Source of the DNA: Membranipora membranacea
Taxonomy: Eukaryota > Bryozoa > Gymnolaemata > Cheilostomatida > Membraniporidae
Direction: 5' to 3'
DNA length: 64,000 nt
Assembly (NCBI GenBank): GCA_914767715.1
Contig: OU612071.1
Coordinates: 25,663,681-25,727,680 of the forward strand
The notes under the pieces were generated by a model, which worked only from the letters and a program-made list of their open reading frames with translations, ran no database searches and was not told the DNA's origin. Position numbers and translations under genes: made by a program. Positions 21,893 to 32,838 of the stretch are shown here, in pieces. The first letter of the stretch is position 1, and every line of letters starts with the position of its first letter.

Positions 21893-21950
21893 TCTGGCAC
21901 ACTCCTTCACCACTCAGGTACGTTGAATATACCCTACTCGAAGCGACAAA

Positions 21951-22176
21951 TGTGACGGCACTTAACCAGTGTGCCAATCACCAGAGGTGAAGATAAGACA
22001 ATAGATGTGCATAACTAAACTGTATTTTCTCTCTCAGTTAATACCAACTAAACAAGTTAAAAACCATCTCTTTATATAGCAAACAAAAGGATATGAAAAT
22101 AGGATGTCATGTGATGTCCATTAAATTATATAAAGCAGGCAATAGTAAAGCGATTAATAATTAGTTGCACACAACA
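21951..22176 (-). repeat. Truncated 5' LTR of gag-only element
   Basis: 226 bp starting TGTGACGGCAC, matching the first 227 bp of the 423-bp solo LTR at 12905-13327 with about six differences. It ends abruptly at a junction with segment A'. The remaining roughly 196 bp of LTR are missing. It sits directly upstream of the gag start (minus strand). Confidence 0.85.
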
Positions 22177-22185
22177 GTACAGTGC

Positions 22186-24336
22186 CTGTACAATACAAAC
22201 ATAGCAGAGACCACAGAAATTTATCTATGCTCTCTGTACATGAGTGAGTGCTGGTAAGGCTACCTACTTATCAGTGGCGTATATTAGCACTCACGGCCCA
22301 CGGATTTCCGTGAGTGGCTGAATAGCTCAGTGTGTGGCGGCGGGCTCGGGGTTAAACTTCTCGGTGAGAGTGGGGAAAAGGGGGAGGAGAAAAGAGAAAA
22401 AAGGGGAGGGGCAAAGGAAAGAAAGAGAATAAGGCTTTATAATCTCTCTTAATCAGATTGTTGTGGGTTCGAATCCCATCAAGGTCAGTTTTTTTTCAAA
22501 TGGGTGCTTTATAACTGGAGCATTTTTACCGTAATCTTCTACTGCTATTGAGTTGTTTTCTGAAAGTACCCAACAGCTCAGTGAGCTATTGAAATACCTC
22601 TCTGCTTGCACTATTTTGCTACCGATATGCAAAAATTTCCGTGGTGGGAGGGCGCTTAAGCGCCCCTCCCACTCCCTCCCCGCCACGCCTACGCCGTGTG
22701 GATCGGGCTGCGCCCGATCATTATGCTCATCTCTAAAAAGTCAGTGAGTGAAAATTTTTAGAATATACGCCCCTGCTACTTATCTCTAGTTGTGTATTCG
22801 TTTATCACCTAAATCCTAACATACGCCGATTGAATTTTCATAAAGTTGGTTGATAACTTTAGATTTCATGGTTCGATAATCGCAACTGCAATCAACACCG
22901 CCATGGCCATCAAATTCGTCACCACAACCTCGAAGCTCGGAGACTACATTGAGTTTACAGTTCAGGGCCAGCCATGGAAATCTTAGCATCTCGGCGATGG
23001 CCGGGTAACACCTGTGTAGTTTAGTATAATGGAGCGCATACGATCCTGGAACAGGCTATATTTAGCAACTTTATATAGTTCCTTTGTCTCTCTAATTATT
23101 GATCGGCCCTGTTCTACTATCATCTTTACGTTCAAAAAGTGGCAAGAATTTATTCTGTGACATATTTTGACCCTCCCCTGACTTTGGCATTACCTTCCTC
23201 GTAACGATCATGGTATCTATGATTATATGTAAAATAAAATATTACAGCTCTGTGACCAAACCCATCTCGGACCTGTTTGTTAGCTATGAGAATGAAACCA
23301 AACACTTTAATCTCAGGTGACCCCTAATACTCTCATAGTCAGACCATTGTGTGTGATCCCAGTCTTATCTGTCTGCATTATTAGCATCATTTGACACACT
23401 ATATCAGCTTTGTTTATCTACTGTATATAATACAAAGTTCAGCCTATCAGACCACCTGATGAGCCTCATGTGACTCCAAGACACAGAACCACACACATAG
23501 GTACATTGCACCTTGATTATACTTTGCTGTAATCAATCGAATTCAGACCAGCACAAGTTTCTATCCCACAATGCATCTCGAGCTTAATATCATAGACCTA
23601 ATACCACCCACAGTGAAATGACTCAGGAAACCCTTCAATGTAGTCTTCACACTCAGATCTTCTTTGACAAAATCAAACACACAACTAGTCAAACAATCAG
23701 TAACAATGGTCCACGTAGTACCTGGTAACTCAAGATAGCCCCAAATTCGCTTCTAAGTCAAATACTAAACACACCTACTGGTTTTATCTGTCAGTATATC
23801 CTGGCTTGTGGATCAAGCGGAGCTTGCAGATTGCTGAGAAAAAAAAGTGGGCTAAAGAGAAAAGGCTCGTTCTCAACAGCTTCCCGAGATTGTCTACAAA
23901 TGGCCTGATATTCGGTGTTTTATGCGGATTTTGGGCAATAAATAAAATCGGGCGTTTGGTGATATAAAATCAATTCATGATATATGTCATGAATTTGTCT
24001 GTGGTGTAAACATTCATTTATATATGCACGGTGCGATAAGAACTATGAAGTTATTCACTTTACTAATGACAATCTGTGAGTTCTGTTTAGCCTAACATTG
24101 CAGAAGAACTGTCGCTGTTACATGTTCTATACAATAGTAACAAATAGCAATGATTTTTAGTTACAAAACAATGATTTTTTGTAAACTCAAAAATTGGAGT
24201 TGTGCTTTCGTAACAACAGAAAACAAGGCTCGCTAGTTTAATATGGAATGTGGTCTTAGGGTAAAATTGATGTCTTTACAAATATCAGAATGTTTTACAG
24301 ATTAGAACTTTTAGGACATCAAATGTATTCAGTCTC
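22186..24336. repeat. Segment A', upstream flank of right CCDC180-like copy
   Basis: This is the partner of 2877-4687, collinear apart from the hAT-like insertion and small indels. It lies about 1.1 kb upstream of the first CCDC180-like coding exon. No open frame is shared with segment A. Confidence 0.8.
22272..22775 (+). mobile_element. hAT-like non-autonomous transposon with tRNA-like module, copy 1
   Basis: 504 bp with 14-bp terminal inverted repeats CAGTGGCGTATATT / AATATACGCCCCTG and an 8-bp target duplication CTACTTAT (22264-22271 and 22776-22783). Segment A lacks it. An 8-bp TSD and CAG-type ends fit the hAT superfamily. Inside is a tRNA-like part: AATAGCTCAGTGTGTGG near 22321 and a perfect B box GGTTCGAATCC at 22466-22476. 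No transposase is present. Confidence 0.88.
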
Positions 24337-25428
24337 AATGGAGAAACAAGAAATGAGTGTCTGCAGCATGTGAATATTTCTCTGTAATTGTTGCTCTTTT
24401 CTGCCTATCTATGCAAGAGTATCTTATCTGCTTACATCAAACATAACGTGGTTAAAAGGGTGAGTATCAATTAAAGATAGATTATATCTCCGTTTTATCC
24501 CTAAATTTGTACAACATGATGATGAGTGAGAAGCAACAACAAGTAAGGTTTTTGTTAAGTTTGTTAGTTGGTAGTACTACCTACTAACTATCTAGTACTA
24601 GTAGTAGGCCTAAGTTAATTTTACTCCAGCCATATAGTAGTTTAAGCGAATGAGCTACGATTATGTTTATATATGCAGTAATAATTGTAGTTAATCAAGC
24701 CAGCAAGCCACACAGGGTAATAATTATTCTAGTAGAATATAAGAATAAATCAACATTTGTAGACAGTCCAGTTCTGTATGGGGCAATAGCCAGTTTAAAA
24801 AAAAACAAAATCATAGTGGAGGGCTCGTTGGTTAAGCCCATGTTGCAATGTAAGACATGATATAGATACTCAGTCTGATCCAACACACGGGTGTTGAACA
24901 ACATGTCTTACTGCACTCACTAGAACAATGGATTTTTTACGATATAGGCTGTATAATAATGCTCAGTGCTGTATTGTATTTAAGAACAATGTTGTAGAGG
25001 CCCTGTCTTACAACACCCCTCGCCAGCGACGGTTATTAGTGCCCGTTCAATAATCATTTATGCCAATCTGATAGTACTGGTTTTTCTTACAACCTATCAG
25101 GGGGTCTGAGGAAGTCACTGTGTCTGGCAGTTTGTTCCACTCCTTGGCAGTCTCGATATAGAACAAACGCTGGCTGAACGTACAAATGCCCAACAGCTTT
25201 ACTCTCAGCTGCTACTGAAGGGGCTACAAACAGACCTTTGTTACAATGGTCATGGTAATCACTTTTTAACCCATTGCGCTTGTAGTGTGTAGGATATATC
25301 AGTCCTGTCAGCCCACTATAACTCTAACTATATGATATTCTGTTAGAACTCTGACGTACAGAAGCTCTAACTAGTAAGCTTTCACTACTTGCTGTTATTA
25401 TTAAACTTATGATTACAGCTGATTCATC
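24337..25428. other. 5' flank of right CCDC180-like copy
   Basis: No coding exon is recognised. There is an imperfect hairpin with arms near 24844-24859 and 24910-24924 (gtaagacatg / catgtctta). A splice acceptor gattacag ending at 25418 lies just before the start codon, which suggests an upstream untranslated exon in the ancestral gene. Confidence 0.35.
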
Positions 25429-26318
25429 ATGGCTGAAGCCTTAGATTTCAGGCATCCTGATCAGCCATCATTGGAGAGCTCACTACACGCCCCTCCTGGC
25501 TCTGAACTGGAGAGCTTTATAGATGATCTCAATCCTAACCAGGTGAGCCTGACTGAAGTCATTCAATCACCTTTCAGATTTAATCCAGGTCGTTACAGAA
25601 TAATTAAAAAAAAACTTTATTCTGCAATGTCTCAATTCCATGGGTAAATTATTACGCATGGTTATATCCTCATATAGTATTTGATGTTATTAGTAGGTCT
25701 ACAACAGATAGTATAATATAATGTCATGTGTACCACAGATAGTATATGATTTTATAAGTAGGCCTACCACAGAAAGTCTGTGATATTACAAGTACCGCAG
25801 ATAGTATATTACGAGTACTGTAGGTAGGAGTCAAGATTATAATCTGATTGTATTTTATAACAGATTGTTCACCACATACACAGACCTCGTCACTCACGTC
25901 TCAGACATCATCACAACACTTCTTCATCAGCTGCTTCTATAGGTAACCGGAAACAGCTCTCTAATGGAGGAGGTAATAATAGTGGCAAGCTTAGTAAGAG
26001 ATCTCAATCACTAGATATAGCAGCAGGTGGAATACAGAGTACAGTTAATGTGGAGTCAGTACCCAGCGGTCATGTCTATAAACAGCTATTTGATGCTGGG
26101 GTAAGATTATGTCATATACCAATAGGCCTTATACTCTTTACAAACCTGGCATCATGAGTGTCTGTTGACCTTGAAGTTCACCGAAAACAGTTCAAAGATG
26201 TCCTAAATATGTTCTCAAATAAAACATAAATGAGGCCATTCTGGAGTAAATCTGAAAGTTAATTTTTCTTATACAGCCACCGATGGTCTCTACAGTTAAA
26301 GTTTCTACTACAGTCAAG
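25429..26318 (+). pseudogene. CCDC180: CCDC180-like exons 1-3
   Basis: Exon 1 is 25429-25542 (38 aa from ATG, MAEALDFRHP; donor CAG|gtgagc). Exon 2 is 25864-26100 (79 aa, basic and low-complexity, then VPSGHVYKQLFDAG; donor gtaaga). Exon 3 is 26277-26318 (14 aa; donor gtctgt, weak). All are phase 0 and open. Exon 2 carries the first conserved block recalled from vertebrate CCDC180. Confidence 0.75.
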
Positions 26319-26364
26319 GTCTGTATTCTTGATTATCTCGTTGTTCATAAAATTTTAATAACAG

Positions 26365-27650
26365 GTACAGCTGAGGAAAAGATATGATGTATCTAAATCA
26401 GTACGAGATGAGAAAGGTGGACCTAAGATTAAAATAGATTCGGTGGAGTACCATTAGTACACATGACACGCGATCCAGTGAAGGAGGGGACAGGTATACT
26501 GGGCCCCCGACAACAGGAGTGGCTCTCAGGCTTTCCTAATGAAAGCTCAATAGAGAATCCAGTTCTCTACAAGTAAGAACTTTATACTGAGATCTGAAAC
26601 TCTTTGATTTATAGTGAAGGTTGTATAGAGACCTGCCGAAGTCTATTGTTGTGTTTTAGCCAGTTGATGATAAGTGCACCACTGTCGGTAGGGGAGAGGG
26701 AGGCGACATACACCTCAAGAAAAATATCATCATAACCTTGTAATCAATCAGAGAATGTCATCTTTTCTTACCTTACAATTATAGAGATCATCAAGCTTAT
26801 AATCACAGAGAGATTCAAGTTTTTGATATGTTACTTTCAGATATGAGCAGGAGTTTAGATCTTCTGTAGACGTGGAATCAGAATCTGACTCGGCTCTTAA
26901 AGAAGTCAGAGATCTGCCAGATGTTGTCGGTATGTATATGTCTGGTCTGCCTCATATGTGTACATCTACTTGGTAAATGTACAGCATAACGGGTGAATTT
27001 ATCTACCAACGTGTTATTCAGTTCCCTTAATGATTTAAATGACGTATACATATATACAGCGAATATAAAATAATTGTCCAGTTTTTTTTATTTTTGTGCT
27101 TATCTTATCTTATCTTATCTTATCACATGACGTGTGAAATGATATATGATTATAGTGAGTAAGAAGACAGGATCTAATGTGATAGAGAAGATAGCGAGGA
27201 GTAGAGAGGAGAGACATGAATCTGCTCTAGATGAGATGCATCAGGAGTTACTTCTCATATCTTCTGTAAGTTTACTATATTATATCCTTTCCCAGCAGTA
27301 GATGACGTAATCCTGAAAACTCTGATATGTGTATGATGAATTAAATAGGTGGTAGAGACGATGCTGAGTTTGATTTTGCACTCTGAAATGTGGATAACGC
27401 TATCAATACGCCTATATAAGGGATGATGAGAACAAACTATCCAATTAGCCAACCTGCCTTTCACTGCCAGACGACTAGTGTCATTTTATGAGTGTATCTT
27501 TTATTTTTCTAGCATCATTTTTTATTTATAACATTATTATTGTAGGAGTTGGAGCCTCGAGTTGAGAAAGCTGGATATAATCTTATGGAGAAGTTAGAGG
27601 AGAGTAATTCTGAGATCTCACAGCTTGTTAATGAGATAGAGGATAACGAG
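26365..27650 (+). pseudogene. CCDC180: CCDC180-like exons 4-7
   Basis: Exon 4 is 26365-26572. It is open until gattcggtgg near 26441, where the frame runs to a TAG. Reading on needs one extra base and gives GGVPLVHMTRDPVKEG and ENPVLY. Exon 5 is 26841-26929, with EVRDLPDVV. Exon 6 is 27156-27265, with ERHESALDEMHQELL. Exon 7 is 27546-27650, with ELEPRVEKAGYNLMEK. Exons 5-7 are also present in the left pseudogene copy. Phases match across the introns. Confidence 0.8.
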
Positions 27651-27909
27651 GTAACTCCTCCCCCCCCCTACTCCTCCCCCCTCCCCTCCACCGGGAGATA
27701 ATAATGGTGCAACCTTGTTATCCCATAAATACTGAAATATAGAGCTCAGTATGATTTAACTGTATCAAATCTTACCCTAACAAATCCTCCCAAGACGATT
27801 TAAACTCAAATTGAACACAAATATGGAGTATAAATTCGAGTTATTTGGAAGGGTAAAGGTCAATTCATTGGGTTTTTCACTAACTCATCTCATTTTCATT
27901 ATAATATCT

Positions 27910-27982
27910 GGCTCTGTGGCCTAATGGACAAGGCGTCTGACTTCGTATCAGAAGATTGTGGGTTCGAGTCCCATCAGGGCTA
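27910..27982 (+). tRNA. tRNA-Arg (anticodon TCG), copy 2
   Basis: 73 nt, the same as copy 1 except that the last paired acceptor bases read GGGCT instead of GGGTC. The first two pairs change from G-C and G-U to G-U and G-C, so the stem still closes. A box, B box and a TTTT terminator about 7 nt downstream are present. It lies in the intron after exon 7 of the CCDC180-like gene, in the sense orientation. Confidence 0.9.
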
Positions 27983-28233
27983 GTTGTTTTGTAATCCCCA
28001 GTCTCTATCGGATACTATTATAAAATTACACAAGTTACTCTAGCCTAGTGAATATAGTCTGTTAGCTGACCATCTGCTCCTATCTGAGGTTTGACTCAAA
28101 CAAAATCTACAAGAGATACAGAGGGATCAAAACTGTCTTTGAAAGTTACTATAGCCTTAGTTCTTCACTTTAAATCTGTAACTCAGGGGTAGATAGAGAG
28201 ATGGTTCGTCATATTGTTATTACCTGTTTGTAG

Positions 28234-29364
28234 AAGTTACTGTCTCATACACAGACAGAGTTACAGACGACCTGGTCTGATATACAACAGAAATCATCAC
28301 AGAGACGTCTCTATATAAATAATACAACTCAGATGTTAAATACTATAGAGGATGAGAGAACTAACAGGTTATGACATCACTTCTAGTCTGTCTCAGGCTC
28401 CCAGTCTAAACAGCATGGTATCATTAGTCTCATCATATTTTTGGATCAAACTCAAGCATCATATCTGGTATTACAATGCTATCTTGTCAAATCTCTTCTG
28501 AAATGGCCTCTCATGTGATACAAGATGAAGAATTGATCATTGTTGACCTATCGGTTTCTGTCACTGCATTGGGTTTTAAAAAAAGTCAACTAATTTTCTC
28601 CCTATCTGAGATGTATTACTTTAACCTCTGGCTATGAAAATTTACAATATTATGTTATTTGTCAGGGAAATTTGAGAGTACACCACAACCTTACTGGTTT
28701 GTTTACTTCTGTTTGTAGGTCACTGTTGTACTGAGTAAGTACACAGATATTCTGAAGTCGATCGCTCACGCTGCAAAACCCGACCTTGATAAGGTTATAG
28801 ACAAGGAATCACAGCTACTTAATAAGACTATACTGAGTAACAGAAGATGTTACTGTGAGCTCAATATGAGATTATTATCAGCTGATATAGAGAGGGAGAG
28901 AAAGATGCATGACCTATATAACCTCAAAAATAAAGAATGGAAAAAATTCAAGGTAAGTTACAAAAGACAACTTAGGGATGAGAAAACCAAGTCGTTGATG
29001 ACTTCAATATCCTATCATCCACCACCTGTACGCGCTATTTGAGGCCAAGATTTATGAGTTGAGGGGAGGAATGTAATTTCATTGACAGATTTGCCTGAAG
29101 CTGTCCTCTTTTCATGAACTTACTTCAAGGAGTGGGCAACTTCTAATTTGATAACTAAAATCATGTTTTGAATTTCTATTTGACTCCAGTCTAGAAGTAG
29201 TAGATGTAGATAATTAATTATTCATGTTATTATATTTTAGGTAGCGGAGGCTCTGAAGTCATTTGAGGATTTCATGACACAGAAATGTATCACAAATCCA
29301 GGAATATGGTGGAGGATCAGAAACGAGTACAACAGAAAAGGATCGAACTACTCGATACAATCAA
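28234..29364 (+). pseudogene. CCDC180: CCDC180-like exons 8-10
   Basis: Exon 8 is 28234-28367 (ends phase 2, ...EDERTN). Exon 9 is 28719-28952 and is open only in phase 0 (VTVVLSKYTDILKS...), so the 8/9 junction is one base short. Exon 10 is 29241-29364. It starts VAEALKSFEDFM, then needs one extra base at aatccaggaat (about 29301) to reach MVEDQKRVQQKRIELLDTIK, the frame that resembles the vertebrate protein. The next exon may be 29752-29791 but does not read through in the expected phase. Confidence 0.7.
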
Positions 29365-29896
29365 GTAAGTCCCAATATTCATACCTGGAGTTTTATGTCT
29401 CTTGAATAGTTTGGAATCTTAGATAGTCCTAGGACTCTCATTATCCCGTTCATGAAATTCCCCTACTAAAACCCAAAGCTAATACTATTCTATGGAAGAA
29501 TAAGGAATGCTTGAACTGACGCTGTCACGCAAGGAAATGCACGCTCATTGAATTCTGTAGAGGTTGGAGATAACTAATCGATGCTTTTATCTCAGAATAT
29601 TGTAAAACTCAGGGTATGAAATCAATCAAATTGGTGAAACAGTGGTATTTTCACCATGTTACTAGTTTAAACTGAAACTGATGATATTATCACTTAGCCA
29701 TTTATTTCACCATCTGATTTCATTAGTTTCTGTAAATTACTCCCCCTTTAGGTAACAAAGCTGAGAATAAGGGCAGATTATGTTATACCGAGTAAGTTGT
29801 AAATGGGGATATTCACGATTCTAGTGGCAATATATGGTAGGATCAATCGCTGTTCTACCTCATCACCATCTCAGCTTTGTTAATTTTCTGTTACAG

Positions 29897-32199
29897 AGAG
29901 TTCAGACTAATGATCCTGAGTCCAACGCCTCTGACACTGAGCTATCCCTGATCCCTGAGCAGCAGGAATATGAGAAAGTCTGTGAGAAAAGTGCTAACAA
30001 GGCTACACAACTCAGGGTATGTATATGTCTTCTGTATACATCTCAACACTTTGTTCCTCAGGGTGTCCTTCAGTCATCAATCTGTAGCTTCATGGCCTAC
30101 CACCTCAAATCTATACCCATCCATGCCTGACAATCTATACTATGCTAGTTTGATGGATGAATGATTGCCCTTAGCTATATCAGGGAAATTCAGACATGCT
30201 GGGTGTCCCTGCTATATATGATATCTTCAACAGAGTCAGCACAGTGATGTTGTACAAAGGAGTTAACGCTGGTTTATGAGTATGTCGGCTAATTATTCGC
30301 CACCTATTCTAAGTGCTAGCTTACGATGTACATATTCGAGTTATCTAAGTTTGAGACTGTTTTATATGTGCATAGAGTTATCTTATTATCAGACTGAGTT
30401 GATTAAGTCCGGCGCTGTGTTACCCCAGGAAGCCGATCAGTTAGTAAATGATACTCTTATACCGATGATCGGAAGTCAGCAGAAGATTTACGAGGCTAAT
30501 ATGGAACAGATTGATGTAAGTCTGTAGTTTCAGTATTGAGTTTATATATTATCTGCCCTTAGTGTGGAAGGTATATCATAAAATGGCTTTTAATGTAGTA
30601 TTATATATTAGTGTAGTGTAGGATAGTATTTATAGTAATCTAAAGAATAAAGTTTTTGATTCTTTGACTCATAGACTTTGATAGTTAGTCTTGGTACTCC
30701 TTTTACATATCACATCTCAAGCATTGATCATGTAGGGTAGTTCTAGCTTTCCTCTCCCTCGACTCAAGATTCAGTGAGCCTGAGTAATATCAGAGTCTCA
30801 CATCAGCCTCACCAGGTCTTAATGCTGATTGTTTACAGAGAGAGATAGAGAAGCAGGGTAATCAGATAACAGAACAACTTCAGCTTCTATTTAAGTATTG
30901 TCAGGGAGCTGCTCATATCTGGGATGTTCATGAGGTACGTATTATACTAGAGTTACCAAGAAATATGAAATACTGTCTGAAAACAGTTTGATGAAAGAAG
31001 ATCCCATCATTCCGAAGGAAGTTCCCTAATACTGGCATGACTTGGAGGGTCTTTCTATTAAAAACTGCCAAAATCACAATCTGACCACTCACTCACTGAG
31101 TGATTGAGACCTGCTAGTGTCTTGCTCAGAAATCGCTCATATATATACATTATGAGTGAGCGATCTTGGAAGGAATTTGTCTAAATGAAACACCAAGTGA
31201 GCGTTAATTTTGAGCGATGTGATGGTGATGATTTGCTATAGTAAAGCATCGATCTTTCAAATTAAAAGACCCCCCTGGCTGTTGTGACTTTTGTGAGACT
31301 TGAGCTTATGAGACGTAATTTTTCATTTACAGATTGGATTAGCTCAGACAGAGAGAGCTTTACAGGAAAAGTTACTGCTGGCCAGACGAGATCACGACCT
31401 TGAGAATCAAGATAGAGAGAATCAGCTCGATATAATAATGGATAAGATGAGGCAAGACGCTAACGAGATCAACCTCTCTATAAATCTCAAAAAGGTAATG
31501 AAAACTTTTATTGTGAAATACAAGAATAGTACTCGGTCTTCTAAACTGCATAATACACAGCATAATACAATACGTATCACATAGCATAGTACCCGGCGTG
31601 TGGCATTGAATAATTCACAGTACAACGCGTAATGCACTGCATGATTCAAAGCGTGATACACTGTGTCTAAAGCTTCCACTAATTCTTGCAAATGAAATTT
31701 CGTACGAATCTCAGCACATGATCGTACTAAACAACCCCCGTGTGGCCTGAGCTGTGTTATACAATGCGTAATGCACAGCGCAATACACTGTGTTACACAC
31801 TGTGTCATACACTATGTTACACACTGTGTTTAACACAGCGTAATACACAGCGGGATACTTTACAGGATTAGTATCATTTATTGTTAATTTTCTCAACAGC
31901 CCGAGTGCCTCATGGCATAGTTAACATGATTTTGTCATCTCATATACGTAGCTCGGAGTATGAATCCTCTTGTTATGTCATGTAAGTATGTTATCTTGAC
32001 GTCACGACATGATGTTGTGTATATTATACAGGTTAAAGACAGTCTTGATCAGATAGGAGTTATGTATGAGAGATTTCACAGAGATCAGATATCTGTAGTT
32101 CAGACTTATCCCCACATGGTTAGAGAAGAGAAAGAAGACTTTGATCTCGCTATCAGAAGCTACTTTAGTGTGGATAGAGAGATGCCAGATAATCAACAG
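29897..32199 (+). pseudogene. CCDC180: CCDC180-like exons 12-16
   Basis: Five phase-0 exons, all open: 29897-30016 (40 aa, YEKVCEKSANKATQLR), 30378-30515 (46 aa), 30839-30934 (32 aa, LQLLFKYCQGAAHIWDVHE), 31333-31494 (54 aa), 32032-32199 (56 aa, VKDSLDQIGVMYERFH...YFSV). They form a continuous charged coiled coil and match the order of blocks I recall in vertebrate CCDC180. No disruption is seen in this stretch. Confidence 0.82.
31540..31860. repeat. Degenerate intronic tandem repeat
   Basis: Short irregular copies of acacagcgtaatacac / acactgtgt-type units in the intron after exon 15. They produce three minus-strand frames full of CVTQCIALCIT-like repeats, which I do not regard as genes. 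Confidence 0.65.
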
Positions 32200-32494
32200 G
32201 TATAACAACTCATGCAACCCAACATTTGGCCTTATTTCAACGAAGATAATATTTATTAATCTATTTTCCTCAGTGTTGAAGTTGCCCCCTCCCATCTTCA
32301 TCCAGCACACAACTCTTCCTGGTCTCTGAGTTATATAACCTCTCTGTTCTTTCATCAAATCTCAGGCTTATGAAAACTGTCTATCAGTTTAAAGTAAAAA
32401 TTGAACCTGCTACCATATCTGACTCTGATCCCCACCCTGATACTCCTGATAATCTCCAATCTGATTAAAAGGTTGATTAAAATCCGATGTCTTA

Positions 32495-32715
32495 TCACTT
32501 GCCCATCCCGAGGCATGGGCGGCGAAATATTATTGCCTTATTGGCGAGGCCGCAATATCTGCGCCAATTTGCTCTCTGTTTGCAGGCAGGTTGGAGCACA
32601 CCTGGGGGACCAACCAATCCCCAGTAGAAGATGGCCTGCAGTGGGATTCGAACCCACGACCTTCAACACTTGCGTGTTGAAGTCCGGCGCTCTAACCAAC
32701 TGAGCCAACTCCTAC
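32495..32715 (-). mobile_element. tRNA-derived SINE-like element
   Basis: On the minus strand it starts GGAGTTGGCTCAGTTGGTTAG (an A-box region), has a 9-bp hairpin with GCAA loop where an anticodon arm would be, and a perfect B box GGTTCGAATCC (32644-32654), followed by about 150 bp of non-tRNA body ending in a GCCCAT/ATGGGC stem. It lies in the intron after exon 16 of the CCDC180-like copy. It is not a functional tRNA because the anticodon arm is not normal. Confidence 0.7.
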
Positions 32716-32838
32716 TCCTACGCCTAACTCACATGCTCCCTCGTTGAAACATTCCACTGATGTTTATCTATTGCTTTGACGATTATTCGTCATAATGAAT
32801 TATGCCACTTCACTGATATGTTAATTTCTGCTGACCAG

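Noticed and set aside
12905-21950. Solo LTR at 12905 as the 3' LTR of the gag-only element
   Set aside because: CCDC180-like intron sequence directly follows it at 13328 and ACTC flanks both sides, so it is a separate solo LTR.
31372-31896. Cys/Tyr-rich minus-strand frames
   Set aside because: They are translations of a degenerate intronic tandem repeat inside the CCDC180-like gene.
32640-32713. Functional tRNA gene on the minus strand
   Set aside because: The anticodon arm is replaced by a 9-bp GCAA hairpin and a long non-tRNA body follows, so it is a SINE-like element.
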